Assembly (NCBI GenBank): GCA_044361595.1
Contig: JBIKIN010000014.1
Span: 1-64,000, forward strand
DNA: 64,000 nt
Origin: Pseudopedobacter sp044361595
GTDB taxonomy: Bacteria; Bacteroidota; Bacteroidia; Sphingobacteriales; Sphingobacteriaceae
Direction: 5' to 3'
Positions 7,003-16,220 of the stretch are shown one piece after another; within the stretch, counting starts at the first letter, position 1, and each line of letters opens with the position of its first letter. The position numbers and the translations under genes are program-made. The notes under the pieces were generated by a model. The model worked only from the letters and a program-made list of their open reading frames with translations, had not been told where the DNA came from and made no database searches.

Positions 7003-9807
7003 TTATAATACAATGTTAATAATTCTTCCCTTTACAACAATCACCCTTTTCGGGTATTTTTGCTCAAAATATTTTGTTACCGATTCTTGAGTTAAAATGT
7101 ATTCTTCTATCTCTTTAGGCTCCATAGCTAAAGATAAATTGATGTTAGTTTTAGTTTTTCCATTAATGGAAACCGGATAATTAAACTCGTTTTCTACCAA
7201 ATGCTCTGAATTAAAAATAGGAAACGGAGCATAAGATAACGTACCTGCTTGGTTTCCTAATAATACCCAAAGTTCTTCGCAAATATGTGGCGCATATGGA
7301 GATAAAATGATAACTAAATCTTGCAGAATTATCTTCTTATTACATTTTAAATCAGTTAACTCGTTAACGGCAATCATAAAGCTAGATACCGATGTATTGA
7401 AAGAGAAACGTTCAATATCATCTTCTACTTTTTTAATAATCTTGTGTAAAGCTTTCAACTCTGCTTTGGTAGCTGGTTCTTCCGAAACTAAAAAGTTAAA
7501 ATTCTCGTCGTGAAAAAGCTTCCAAAATTTACGTAAAAATTTAAAAACACCTTCAATCCCATTGGTATTCCAAGGTTTACTTTGTTCTAAAGGACCTAAA
7601 AACATTTCGTACATACGCAGTGTATCTGCCCCGTAACGTTCTACTAAATCATCGGGGTTAACTACGTTAAATTTAGATTTAGACATTTTCTCTACTTCTG
7701 TTCCGCAGATATATTTTCCGTTTTCTAAAATAAACTCAGAATCAGCATACTCTTCCCTTGAGGCTTTAAACTTCTCGATGTTTAAAATATCGTTTTCTAC
7801 AATGTTAACATCAACGTGTAAAGCATTAGTCTTATATTGAGATTTCAACCCGTAAGAAATGAAAGTATTTTGAGGCTTTCCTCCTTCGTCTACCAATCTA
7901 TAAACAAAATTACTTCTCCCTTGAATCATCCCTTGGTTAATCAACTTTTTGAAAGGTTCTTCTTCGGTTACGTAACCTAAATCTTTTAAAAACTTATTCC
8001 AAAAACGGCTATATAATAAATGTCCGGTTGCATGTTCGCTGCCGCCAATGTATAAATCAACATCTTTCCAGTAAGCTATTTTGTCATTATCGGCGAAAGC
8101 CAAATCGTTTTTAGCATCCATATAACGGTACCAATACCAGCTACTCCCAGCCCAGCCCGGCATGGTACTTAATTCATACTCGTATTGGTCTTGATATTTC
8201 CAATCTTTAGCTCTTCCTAAAGGTGGTTCACCACTTTCTGTGGGTAAATATTTATCAACTTCTGGCAATAATAATGGTAACTCGCTTTCATCAATTAAGT
8301 AAGGTAAACCATCCTTAAAGTAAACTGGTACAGGTTCGCCCCAATATCTTTGTCGGCCAAAAATAGCATCACGCATACGGTAATTTATTTTACCATATCC
8401 CATACCCAATTCTTTCAATTTGGCTATAATGGTTTGAGTAGCTTCTTGGTAACCCATTCCATTGATGAGTTCAGAATTTATGTATTTACCTTCTTTGGTA
8501 GGGTCGGCTTCTTTCTCGCAATTTTGAGCATCCAATATTGGGATTATAGGCAAATTGAAATGCTTAGCAAATAGAAAATCTCGCTGATCACCAGATGGAA
8601 CTCCCATTACGGCTCCGGTTCCATATCCTGCTAAAACATAATCAGCAATCCAAACCGGAACTTTTGCTCCGTTTAAGGGATTAATGGCATAGCTTCCTGT
8701 AAATGCCCCAGAAACGGTTTTTACATCGGCCATACGATCTAATTCCGATTTCTTTTTGGTCGCTAAAATATAAGCATCTATATCAACTTTTTGCTCTGGA
8801 GTGGTTAAGCTAGCAACTAACTCATGCTCTGGTGCAATTACTAAAAAAGAAACACCGTAAGCCGTGTCTACTCTAGTTGTGAAGACCTCGATGTAGGAAT
8901 CTTGATTCTTGATACTTGATTCTTGCTTCTCCAAACTAAACTTCATCATCGCTCCTACACTTTTGCCAATCCAGTTGCGCTGCATTTCTTTAAGCGGTTC
9001 TGGCCAATCTATATGGTTTAAACCTTGCAATAGTCGCTCGGCGTAAGCAGAAATACGCATACTCCACTGCATCATTTTCTTTTGTTCTACAGGGTGTCCA
9101 CCACGCTCACTAAAACCATCTTTAACCTCATCATTTGCCAAAACAGTACCTAAAGCTGGGCACCAGTTTACAGTACTTTCCTTTAAATAAGTTAAACGAT
9201 ATTTTAATAATTCGGTTTGTTTTTCTTCAGCACTAATTGCGCTCCAATCACTTGGTAAAAGTGATAATACATCTTCATCGCATACTGCATTGATTTCTGA
9301 AGATGGAATGGTCTCTAGTTGATGTATTAGTGTAGAAATATGCTCGGCTTTATCTGTCTCTTTGTTGTACCAAGAGTTAAACAATTGCATAAAAATCCAC
9401 TGCGTCCATTTGTAATACTCTGGCGAACTTGTGCGTACTTCTTTACCCCAATCGAAAGAAAATCCTAAATTATCTAACTGCTCGCGGTAACGATTAATGT
9501 TAGCCTGGGTAGTTTTTGCAGGGTGTTGCCCCGTTTGTATGGCATATTGCTCGGCAGGTAACCCAAAAGAGTCATAACCCATTGGATGCAATACGTTAAA
9601 ACCTTTTAAGCGCTTATATCTAGCAAAAATATCAGAAGCAATGTAACCAAGTGGATGACCTACGTGTAAACCCGCTCCACTTGGGTAAGGGAACATGTCT
9701 AACACATAATATTTGGGTTTAGCGGTATCAACCTCTGCTTTAAAGGTTGCGTTATCTGCCCAAAATTTTTGCCAAGTGTTTTCTATCTGTTTAAATTGAT
9801 AATCCAT
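7003..9807 (-). CDS. leuS: Leucine-tRNA ligase
   Basis: 934 residues; charges tRNA-Leu with leucine in the cytoplasm. The class I HIGH motif is HVGH at about 48-51 within PYPSGAGLHVGHPLGY. The KMSKS motif is near 705-709 (KMSKSKFN). The editing (CP1) domain is recognisable from the VFTTRVDTAYGVSFLVIAPEH block onward. Oddity: just before that block, at about residues 290-305, the residues EKQESSIKNQDSYIE are encoded by a degenerate AATCAAG-type tandem tract of a kind otherwise seen between genes. The frame is kept. It is a monocistronic core gene with the small exported protein downstream. Confidence 0.97.
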   Translation of the reverse strand: MDYQFKQIENTWQKFWADNATFKAEVDTAKPKYYVLDMFPYPSGAGLHVGHPLGYIASDIFARYKRLKGFNVLHPMGYDSFGLPAEQYAIQTGQHPAKTTQANINRYREQLDNLGFSFDWGKEVRTSSPEYYKWTQWIFMQLFNSWYNKETDKAEHISTLIHQLETIPSSEINAVCDEDVLSLLPSDWSAISAEEKQTELLKYRLTYLKESTVNWCPALGTVLANDEVKDGFSERGGHPVEQKKMMQWSMRISAYAERLLQGLNHIDWPEPLKEMQRNWIGKSVGAMMKFSLEKQESSIKNQDSYIEVFTTRVDTAYGVSFLVIAPEHELVASLTTPEQKVDIDAYILATKKKSELDRMADVKTVSGAFTGSYAINPLNGAKVPVWIADYVLAGYGTGAVMGVPSGDQRDFLFAKHFNLPIIPILDAQNCEKEADPTKEGKYINSELINGMGYQEATQTIIAKLKELGMGYGKINYRMRDAIFGRQRYWGEPVPVYFKDGLPYLIDESELPLLLPEVDKYLPTESGEPPLGRAKDWKYQDQYEYELSTMPGWAGSSWYWYRYMDAKNDLAFADNDKIAYWKDVDLYIGGSEHATGHLLYSRFWNKFLKDLGYVTEEEPFKKLINQGMIQGRSNFVYRLVDEGGKPQNTFISYGLKSQYKTNALHVDVNIVENDILNIEKFKASREEYADSEFILENGKYICGTEVEKMSKSKFNVVNPDDLVERYGADTLRMYEMFLGPLEQSKPWNTNGIEGVFKFLRKFWKLFHDENFNFLVSEEPATKAELKALHKIIKKVEDDIERFSFNTSVSSFMIAVNELTDLKCNKKIILQDLVIILSPYAPHICEELWVLLGNQAGTLSYAPFPIFNSEHLVENEFNYPVSINGKTKTNINLSLAMEPKEIEEYILTQESVTKYFEQKYPKRVIVVKGRIINIVL
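8896..8931 (-). repeat. AATCAAG-type tandem tract inside leuS
   Basis: Read on the minus strand the bases are units of AAGAATCAAG and TATCAAG in a row. They resemble the intergenic tract at 14240-14258 and part of the tract in ribF. It encodes a charged, probably exposed insert in LeuS and keeps the reading frame. Confidence 0.6.
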
Positions 9808-9963
9808 TGCTTCTTATTTTTGTATTGTGTGCGAAAATAAAAAATTTAAAGCAAGGCAGCATGCTTTATTTAAAATGGGCTTAAATGATTTAAAAAATAT
9901 ACTGAATTACAATATTGATAAAATTTAAAAATTAAATTAGCCACCACCTAAAATACCAAGTTC

Positions 9964-9999
9964 TTTGTATATTAAAATTGGGAAAAGCATTTATCTTTG
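9964..9999 (+). promoter_or_regulatory. Candidate Bacteroidetes-type promoter before the 248-residue protein
   Basis: TTTG at 9964-9967 and TATCTTTG at 9992-9999 fit the TTTG / TAnnTTTG pattern of the primary Bacteroidetes sigma factor. The 24-bp spacing is slightly long. The ATG follows 20 bp later. Confidence 0.4.
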
Positions 10000-10019
10000 A
10001 TTAACCAAATTATACTTAA

Positions 10020-10766
10020 ATGAAAAAAATTATTCTATTGATGTGTTTTATTGTAGCAATAAGCACAATTACCAAAGCTAATGATGTTAGGGATTCATCG
10101 AAAGTAATTCTTGGGCATAAAAATTTGATTAAGATAAATTTACCCACTTTAGCACTAAGAACCTATGCACTAGAATATGAGCGAGCTATTGGTAGAAAAA
10201 CGGCCCTTAGTCTTGGGTACCGATTTATGCCTAATGGTACTATCCCACAAAAAGACAGAGTTATTGAAACTATAGATGACCCAGAAATTACTAGACAAAT
10301 TAATGCTTTCGAGACAAGTAACTCAGCTTTTACCCCTCAAATTAAGTTCTATTTTGGTAAAGATATTTTTAAAGGTTTTTATTTAGCCCCTTTTGCTAGG
10401 ATTGCCAAATACAATTTTGATGGTATTTACGAATTTGATGTTAACAATGCTAAACAACGCATGCCATTAGCTGGAGAGTTAAATACTATTACTGGTGGCT
10501 TAGAATTAGGTGTTCAATTTAGAATTGGCAAAGCAGTTCATTTAAATTTTAATGTTGGGCCGCAGTTTGGTAGCGCAAAAGGTGATTTTGCAGGAACAAG
10601 AAACCTAAACACACAAGAACAGCAAGAATTACGTACCCAATTAGAAGATTTGAAAGTTCCATTTGCAGATACTGAGGTTACTGTAAACGGAAATGGCGCT
10701 AATGTAAATCTATCGGGACCATGGGGAGGGTTAAAAGCTGGTATTATGTTTGGAATAAGATTTTAA
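10020..10766 (+). CDS. Putative outer-membrane beta-barrel protein
   Basis: 248 residues. The signal peptide is MKKIILLMCFIVAISTITKA. The mature part has alternating beta strands (ALEYERAIGRKTALSLGYRF, GGLELGVQFRIGKAVHLNFNVGPQFG) and ends in GLKAGIMFGIRF, with the terminal aromatic residue typical of barrel proteins. It resembles the small porin-like or DUF3575-like barrels common in Bacteroidetes. The substrate is unknown. It is a single gene ended by a strong terminator. Confidence 0.7.
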   Translation: MKKIILLMCFIVAISTITKANDVRDSSKVILGHKNLIKINLPTLALRTYALEYERAIGRKTALSLGYRFMPNGTIPQKDRVIETIDDPEITRQINAFETSNSAFTPQIKFYFGKDIFKGFYLAPFARIAKYNFDGIYEFDVNNAKQRMPLAGELNTITGGLELGVQFRIGKAVHLNFNVGPQFGSAKGDFAGTRNLNTQEQQELRTQLEDLKVPFADTEVTVNGNGANVNLSGPWGGLKAGIMFGIRF

Positions 10767-10786
10767 ACAAAATTTTGAGAAAAAAG

Positions 10787-10817
10787 AAAAGCATCAATAC
10801 CCCCATTGATGCTTTTT
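10787..10817 (+). terminator. Terminator after the beta-barrel gene
   Basis: A 12-bp stem (AAAAGCATCAAT at 10787-10798 with its complement at 10805-10816) and 6-nt loop, ending in a T run. Confidence 0.85.
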
Positions 10818-10965
10818 CTTAGTAGTTGATTATTAAGAAACTAGTACAAACTTCTTAACCATGTTTTTCACAATTTCTTTAAACAATACAAATGTAAGCC
10901 AGATTAATATTAAAAGCATACAAGGAATCTGGTATTTTTAATAAATACCCAAAAGTGGGTATAAA

Positions 10966-11697
10966 GTGTCTAGAAATTTGTCGATTATTGAGGACAATTA
11001 TTTATGTACATATATGCTTCAAGATTTGGATTTGGTGGTTAGGATTGAGCAAGAAATAAAAAAAATTGAATCTATTGCTCATTTACTTCCCGCGGTTGTT
11101 ATCGTTCATCATATTAAAGACTCATCAATAGTTTGGATGAGCGAAAATGGATTAAAGCAACTTGGCATTTGTTTAACTGCATTAAAAAAGCTAAGCTTTC
11201 ACGAATATTATACCCGCTTTTTTAATTTAGATGATGCAAAAGAATATAGTCCAAAATTATTTAAACTCATAGAACAAAACGATTTTAACGAAAGTGTGAG
11301 TTTTCTTCAACAGGTAAGAATCAATAACACCGAAGAATTTACTTGGCATATTAGCAATTCTAAGATTTTAATGCGTAATGATGATGGAGAACCGCTTCTT
11401 TTAATTACCCTCTCTTTTCCAACTACTTATTTAAATTACGTTAACTCAAAAGCTGAAAAGATTTTAGAAGAGAATACATTTTTAAGAGAAAACACTAATA
11501 AATTTGCTAAGCTATCTGCCAGGGAAAAAGAAGTTTTAATACATTTAGCTAAAGGAGAAAGTGCAATAGAATGTGGCAAAGCCATGTTTATATCACCACA
11601 AACGGTTGAGACACACCGTAAAAACATAAGAGCTAAGTTAGGTACAAAATCGTTTTTTGAAATCACACAATATGCTAGATCGTTTGATTTAATCTAA
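10966..11697 (+). CDS. LuxR-type transcriptional regulator with PAS-like sensor
   Basis: 243 residues. The C-terminal 65 residues form a LuxR/GerE helix-turn-helix (LSAREKEVLIHLAKGESAIE, then MFISPQTVETHRKNIRAKLG). The N-terminal 150 residues look like a PAS-type fold (SIVWMSENGLKQLG, EEFTWHISNSKILM), with no phospho-acceptor receiver motif. The frame opens with GTG at 10966. An in-frame ATG at residue 17 (MLQDLDLVV) is an equally likely start. It would be a sensor-regulator for a small ligand or redox cue; the targets are unknown. Confidence 0.8.
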   Translation: MSRNLSIIEDNYLCTYMLQDLDLVVRIEQEIKKIESIAHLLPAVVIVHHIKDSSIVWMSENGLKQLGICLTALKKLSFHEYYTRFFNLDDAKEYSPKLFKLIEQNDFNESVSFLQQVRINNTEEFTWHISNSKILMRNDDGEPLLLITLSFPTTYLNYVNSKAEKILEENTFLRENTNKFAKLSAREKEVLIHLAKGESAIECGKAMFISPQTVETHRKNIRAKLGTKSFFEITQYARSFDLI

Positions 11698-11796
11698 GAT
11701 ACTTTTACTGGGTTAACTAATAAATAGCAAGCAAAAACTGTCTCACTAATTCTGTTGAAAAAGTTCGTTCTATTAAAACAGAAAAATATATCTCAT

Positions 11797-11827
11797 AAAA
11801 AAGCCGAACTAATTGTTCGGCTTTTTT
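11797..11827. terminator. Bidirectional terminator between the LuxR gene and nrdA
   Basis: A 13-bp perfect stem (AAAAAAGCCGAAC at 11797-11809 and its complement at 11815-11827) with a 5-nt loop serves the two convergent genes. Confidence 0.9.
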
Positions 11828-11853
11828 ATTTCAATCAATATTTTAATGAAGGA

Positions 11854-14217
11854 TTATGCGCTGCAAGAAATACATCCTTCCTCCATAGTACAAAATGCAG
11901 CTTCCTCTGCAGGAGTATCAACCTGTATAACAGGATCAATTTCCTTTACCGCCTGACTTTGAACACTAAATTTAACCGCTTGAGCAGCAGCTTGAGTTCT
12001 TAAATAGTACATACCGGTTTTTAAACCTTTTTTCCAAGCATAAAAATGCATAGAGGTTAATTTAGATGCAGTAGGTGCGTTGATAAATAAATTTAATGAT
12101 TGAGATTGGCATATAAATGCTCCTCTATCTGCAGCCATATCTATAATAGTACGCATCTTAATTTCCCAAACAGTTTTATAAAGCTCTTTAATGTGTGCAG
12201 GAATACTATCAATATTTTGAACAGACCCATTTGCTAATATGATTTGCTCTTTCATTTTATTATCCCATAAACCTAGCTCTACCAAATCTTTTAATAGATG
12301 TTTGTTTACTACCACAAACTCGCCACTTAAAACTCTACGAGAGTAAATATTTGAAGTATAAGGCTCAAAGCATTCGTTATTACCTAATATTTGAGAAGTA
12401 GAAGCCGTTGGCATTGGGGCTAACAATAACGAATTACGAACACCTGTTGCAACAACTTGCTTACGCAGTTTGTCCCAATCCCATCTATTACTTGATGGTT
12501 TAACACCCCATAAATCAAACTGAAATTTACCTTTTGATAACGGAGAACCTTTAAAGGTTTCATACGCTCCTTCTTTAATGGCTAAGTCTGCCGAAGCTTG
12601 CATAGAAGCAAAGTAAAGTGTTTCAAAAATATCTATGTTTAATTTTGCGGCTGCTTCACTTTCAAATGGCATTTTTAAAAGCATAAAAGCATCGGCTAAA
12701 CCTTGTACACCTAATCCAATTGGGCGATGGCGGAAATTAGAATATCTAGCTTCTTCTACTGGATAGTAGTTGTTATCTATTATTCTGTTGAGATTGATGG
12801 TAATTTGATAAGCAACCTCGTATAGTTTTTGATGATTAAACTCGCCATTTTCTATATACGCCGGTAAAGAAACAGAAGCCAAGTTACAAACCGCAACTTC
12901 ATCTGGCGATGTGTATTCTAAAATCTCGGTACATAAATTAGAACTTTTGATTGTTCCTAAATTTTGCTGATTAGATTTACTATTTGCCGCATCCTTGTAT
13001 AGCAAATATGGTGTACCTGTTTCTATTTGGGCATCTAATATAGCAAACCAAAGTTCTTGCGCTTTAATGGTTTTGCGAGCTTTACCTTCTGCCTCGTATT
13101 TGGTATAAAGTTTTTCAAACTCTGCACCATAACAATCAGCTAATCCTGGAGACTCGTGAGGGCAAAATAAGCTCCATTCACCATCTTCCTCTACCCTTTT
13201 CATAAATAAATCAGAAATCCAAAGTGCATAAAATAAATCTCTAGCTCTATTTTCTTCTTTACCATGATTTTTCTTTAAATCTAAAAAATCGAAAATATCT
13301 GCATGCCAAGGTTCTAAATAAATTGCAAAAGCACCTTTACGCTTACCTCCACCTTGGTCTACATATCTTGCTGTATCGTTAAACACTTTTAACATGGGCA
13401 CAATACCGTTACTAGTACCGTTAGTTCCGCTGATGTAAGAACCCGTTGCTCTAACATTGTGAATACTTAAACCAATACCACCTGCACTTTGCGAAATTTT
13501 TGCTGTTTGAGTTAAGGTGCTGTAAATACCTTCAATACTATCGTCTTTCATGGCAACTAAAAAGCAGCTAGACATTTGAGGTTTTGGTGTTGATGCATTA
13601 AAAAGTGTAGGAGTGGCATGGATAAACCACTTCTCGCTCATTAAAGAATAAGTTTTAATCACACTTTCTAAATCACTTTTATGGATACCAACAGCAACAC
13701 GCATAAATAAATGCTGAGGACGCTCAGCTATTTTACCATCAATTTTAAGTAAATATGAACGTTCTAAAGTTTTGAAACCAAAGTAATCAAAGCTAAAATC
13801 ACGATCATAAATAATGGTACTATCTAATAAATCGGCATTATCACTGATTATTTGCATTACATCGTTTGCAATTAGTGCCGCATTTTTACCCGTTTTGCTA
13901 TCTACAAAACCATGTAAATTTCTCATGGTTTCTGAGAAAGATTTGGTTGTGTTTTTGTGTAAATTAGATACTGCTATACGGGATGCTAATAGAGCGTAAT
14001 CTGGATGACGAGTAGTTAGAGACGCTGCTGTTTCGGCTGCCAAATTGTCTAGCTCTGATGTTGTAACGCCATCGTAAATCCCATCAATTACTTTTTTAGC
14101 AACTTCGGCAGCATCAATAAAATCTTGATTTAAGCTATAACTTAATTTCTCTATTCTAGAGGTTATTTTGTCAAATTTTACGGTTTCTTTTCTACCGTCT
14201 CTCTTTATTACGTACAT
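11854..14217 (-). CDS. nrdA: Class Ia ribonucleotide reductase, large subunit
   Basis: 787 residues; reduces ribonucleoside diphosphates to deoxy forms with NrdB. An N-terminal ATP-cone (about 1-90, MYVIKRDGRKETVKFDKITS) gives allosteric control. The catalytic barrel shows SSCFLVAMKDDSIEGI, the NLCTEI block and the MPTASTSQILGNNECFEPY block. The C-terminal CISC pair is the usual redox-exchange tail. It lies 150 bp after nrdB on the same strand. A cobalamin riboswitch upstream of nrdB probably controls both genes. Confidence 0.97.
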   Translation of the reverse strand: MYVIKRDGRKETVKFDKITSRIEKLSYSLNQDFIDAAEVAKKVIDGIYDGVTTSELDNLAAETAASLTTRHPDYALLASRIAVSNLHKNTTKSFSETMRNLHGFVDSKTGKNAALIANDVMQIISDNADLLDSTIIYDRDFSFDYFGFKTLERSYLLKIDGKIAERPQHLFMRVAVGIHKSDLESVIKTYSLMSEKWFIHATPTLFNASTPKPQMSSCFLVAMKDDSIEGIYSTLTQTAKISQSAGGIGLSIHNVRATGSYISGTNGTSNGIVPMLKVFNDTARYVDQGGGKRKGAFAIYLEPWHADIFDFLDLKKNHGKEENRARDLFYALWISDLFMKRVEEDGEWSLFCPHESPGLADCYGAEFEKLYTKYEAEGKARKTIKAQELWFAILDAQIETGTPYLLYKDAANSKSNQQNLGTIKSSNLCTEILEYTSPDEVAVCNLASVSLPAYIENGEFNHQKLYEVAYQITINLNRIIDNNYYPVEEARYSNFRHRPIGLGVQGLADAFMLLKMPFESEAAAKLNIDIFETLYFASMQASADLAIKEGAYETFKGSPLSKGKFQFDLWGVKPSSNRWDWDKLRKQVVATGVRNSLLLAPMPTASTSQILGNNECFEPYTSNIYSRRVLSGEFVVVNKHLLKDLVELGLWDNKMKEQIILANGSVQNIDSIPAHIKELYKTVWEIKMRTIIDMAADRGAFICQSQSLNLFINAPTASKLTSMHFYAWKKGLKTGMYYLRTQAAAQAVKFSVQSQAVKEIDPVIQVDTPAEEAAFCTMEEGCISCSA

Positions 14218-14239
14218 TTTTTTATCAGTATTTAGTAGT

Positions 14240-14258
14240 AAGTATCAAGTATCAAGAC
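14240..14258. repeat. Short AGTATCA-type tandem tract between nrdB and nrdA
   Basis: AAGTATCAAGTATCAAGAC is a degenerate 7-bp tandem tract in the 150-bp gap between nrdB and nrdA. It is of the same kind as the tract found inside leuS. Confidence 0.5.
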
Positions 14259-14367
14259 TACTGACACTGAATACAAGTTTTATAATTAAAGGTTAAAATG
14301 GATGATTAATAATAAATATAATGATCTAAGAGCATCTTAATTCGTGATGCTTTTATTTTACTACCTA

Positions 14368-15336
14368 TTAGAAATCTTCTTCTAATGAAAAAGCTTGGCT
14401 TTGGGCATCGGCTAAAACACCACTTTTTTGGTAATCTCCTACTCGCTTTTCAAAGAAATTTGTCTTTCCTTGAAGTGAAATCATTTCCATAAAATCGAAA
14501 GGATTAGTTGCATTATAAATCACAGGATAACCTAATTCTGTAACCCATCTATCAGCAACAAACTCGATATATTGTTGCATTAATCTAGCATTCATTCCAA
14601 TTAAATCTACCGGCAAGGCATCAGTAACAAACTCTTTTTCAATTTCTACAGCCTCGGTAATAATATCGTAAACTTCTTGTTTACTCATTTTATTTTGCAA
14701 CATACCGTAAAGCAGGCAAGCAAACTCGCAATGTAAACCTTCGTCTCTAGAAATTAACTCGTTGCTAAAGGTTAGGCCAGGCATTAAACCTCTTTTCTTT
14801 AACCAAAAAATTGAACAAAAACTTCCGCTAAAGAAGATTCCTTCTACCGCTGCAAAAGCAACCAACCTCTGAGCAAATGTTCCATTCTCTATCCATCTTA
14901 GTGCCCATTCTGCTTTCTTAGTTACGCAAGGAACAGTTTCAATTGCATTTAATAGATGAGCTTTTTCTTTCGGATTTTTAATGTAGGTATCTATCAATAA
15001 AGCGTAAGTTTCTGAGTGGATGTTTTCCATCATAATTTGGAAGCCATAAAAGCATCTCGCCTCTGGAACCTGCACTTCACGCATAAAATTAATGGCCAAG
15101 TTCTCGTTAACAATACCATCGCTAGCAGCAAAAAAAGCTAATATATGGCTTATAAAATGACGTTCGCCATCAGTTAAATTCTCCCAATCTTTTTGGTCTG
15201 ATGATAAATCAATTTCTTCGGCAGTCCAAAAACTTGCTTCGTGACGTTTGTACATTTCCCAAATTGCGGGATAATTGATAGGTAAAATCACAAACCTGTC
15301 TTTGTTTTCTTGAAGTAATACTTCTTCTTGTTGCAT
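14368..15336 (-). CDS. nrdB: Class Ia ribonucleotide reductase, small (radical) subunit
   Basis: 322 residues; carries the diiron-tyrosyl radical centre used by NrdA. By alignment from memory to eukaryote-type R2, Asp73 (AASDGIV), Glu104 and His107 (MENIH) are iron ligands and Tyr111 (HSETY) is the radical tyrosine. All are present, so this is a standard tyrosyl-radical enzyme. It is first of the pair with nrdA. Its 5' leader carries a cobalamin riboswitch about 120 bp upstream of the ATG, so expression should fall when B12 is plentiful. Confidence 0.97.
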   Translation of the reverse strand: MQQEEVLLQENKDRFVILPINYPAIWEMYKRHEASFWTAEEIDLSSDQKDWENLTDGERHFISHILAFFAASDGIVNENLAINFMREVQVPEARCFYGFQIMMENIHSETYALLIDTYIKNPKEKAHLLNAIETVPCVTKKAEWALRWIENGTFAQRLVAFAAVEGIFFSGSFCSIFWLKKRGLMPGLTFSNELISRDEGLHCEFACLLYGMLQNKMSKQEVYDIITEAVEIEKEFVTDALPVDLIGMNARLMQQYIEFVADRWVTELGYPVIYNATNPFDFMEMISLQGKTNFFEKRVGDYQKSGVLADAQSQAFSLEEDF

Positions 15337-15454
15337 GATTAAAATTTAAAAAAAATTAACAAACAAGAATTGACAAAAGTTTAGAATGCTATTGAATAAA
15401 TAGCGCTTTCGTGAACTTTTATCAAAACCTTTTACGTGAAAGTTTTGAAAAAAC

Positions 15455-15650
15455 TTATTTGGCAGGTCTCCTGGCTTATCTGCTTACAAAACGTCTTCCC
15501 ATTTCTATTGATTGAAATAGTGACTAAATGTTTTGCAAATTTTTGATTTTACTGAACCAGTAAAAAAACAGATTTACAGTTGCATCGTCAGCCCATGATT
15601 TAAACATGGTTCCCTTTTAATTTTGGTTTACAAATCCAAAAACCTAAACA
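15455..15650 (-). promoter_or_regulatory. Cobalamin (B12) riboswitch upstream of nrdB-nrdA
   Basis: Read on the minus strand, the region carries the landmark pieces of the cobalamin aptamer in order. These are AAAGGGAA near 15617-15610, the B12-box-like GGGCTGACGATGCAACTGTA near 15596-15577, a GTCACT segment, GGGAAGACG near 15501, and the closing GCCAGGAGACCTGCC at 15475-15461. Downstream hairpins at about 15452-15415 and near 15395 could form the expression platform before the nrdB start at 15336. Known B12 riboswitches are usually OFF switches, and in several bacteria they control B12-independent ribonucleotide reductases. Confidence 0.88.
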
Positions 15651-15860
15651 AGCATTATTAAAAAACTGAGATAAAATTAAGCTTAAAATTTGGCCTTGCC
15701 CTAAACAAGTTTTAAACAACCTCAGGCTTTATTAACATAGTGCTATTAATCAATTTTTTAGACCTGTTTGTATAATTTAAATTAGCAAAAAAACAATTAA
15801 ATCTACATTTTATGGACAATTTGAAATTTGAAGCTTGATTAAAATTTATAAATTTATAGC

Positions 15861-16118
15861 ATGACAGCGCAAACTAATACTAGTCAAAAAAATAACCCTT
15901 TGCATGGCTTAACTTTAGAAGTTGTTCTGATGGATTTAGTGCAATATGTTGGCTGGGATAAAATGGCAGAAAAAATCCCCATCAAATGTTTTTCTGCAAA
16001 CCCATCTATTAAATCTAGTCTTAGCTTTTTAAGAAAAACACCTTGGGCCAGACAAAAAGTGGAAACGATGTACCTATTTAACATCAAACGGATTGAAAAA
16101 GGGAAAGTAAATGGCTGA
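15861..16118 (+). CDS. VF530 family DNA-binding-like protein
   Basis: 85 residues. The core PLHGLTLEVVLMDLVQYVGW, the IKCFSANPSIKSSLSFLRKT block and PWARQKVETMYL are diagnostic for the small VF530 (DUF2132) family. A structure-based link to DNA binding has been proposed for the family, but its role is not established. It is a single gene between the nrdB leader and ftsX. A GGCTGAAAGC tandem tract begins at its stop codon. Confidence 0.9.
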   Translation: MTAQTNTSQKNNPLHGLTLEVVLMDLVQYVGWDKMAEKIPIKCFSANPSIKSSLSFLRKTPWARQKVETMYLFNIKRIEKGKVNG

Positions 16119-16140
16119 AAGCTGAAAGCCAAAAGCTAAA
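16113..16140. repeat. GGCTGAAAGC-type tandem tract after VF530
   Basis: Degenerate tandem units of the form GCTGAAAGC / CCAAAAGC start at the VF530 stop codon. Similar tracts lie at 25360-25383 and 49434-49497. Nothing coding is seen. Confidence 0.55.
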
Positions 16141-16220
16141 ATTTGTTAAATTTTAAGAATAGTAGCTAATCATGCTAAATTTGTTGGGGTAATTATTAAT
16201 TTCGCATATTATCAGATATT

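Noticed and set aside
11755..12003. Plus-strand frame across the LuxR/nrdA terminator
   Set aside because: It crosses the terminator hairpin and runs antisense into the conserved C-terminus of nrdA.
15884..16132. Minus-strand frame opposite the VF530 gene
   Set aside because: It is antisense to a gene with strong family signature and shows no features of its own.
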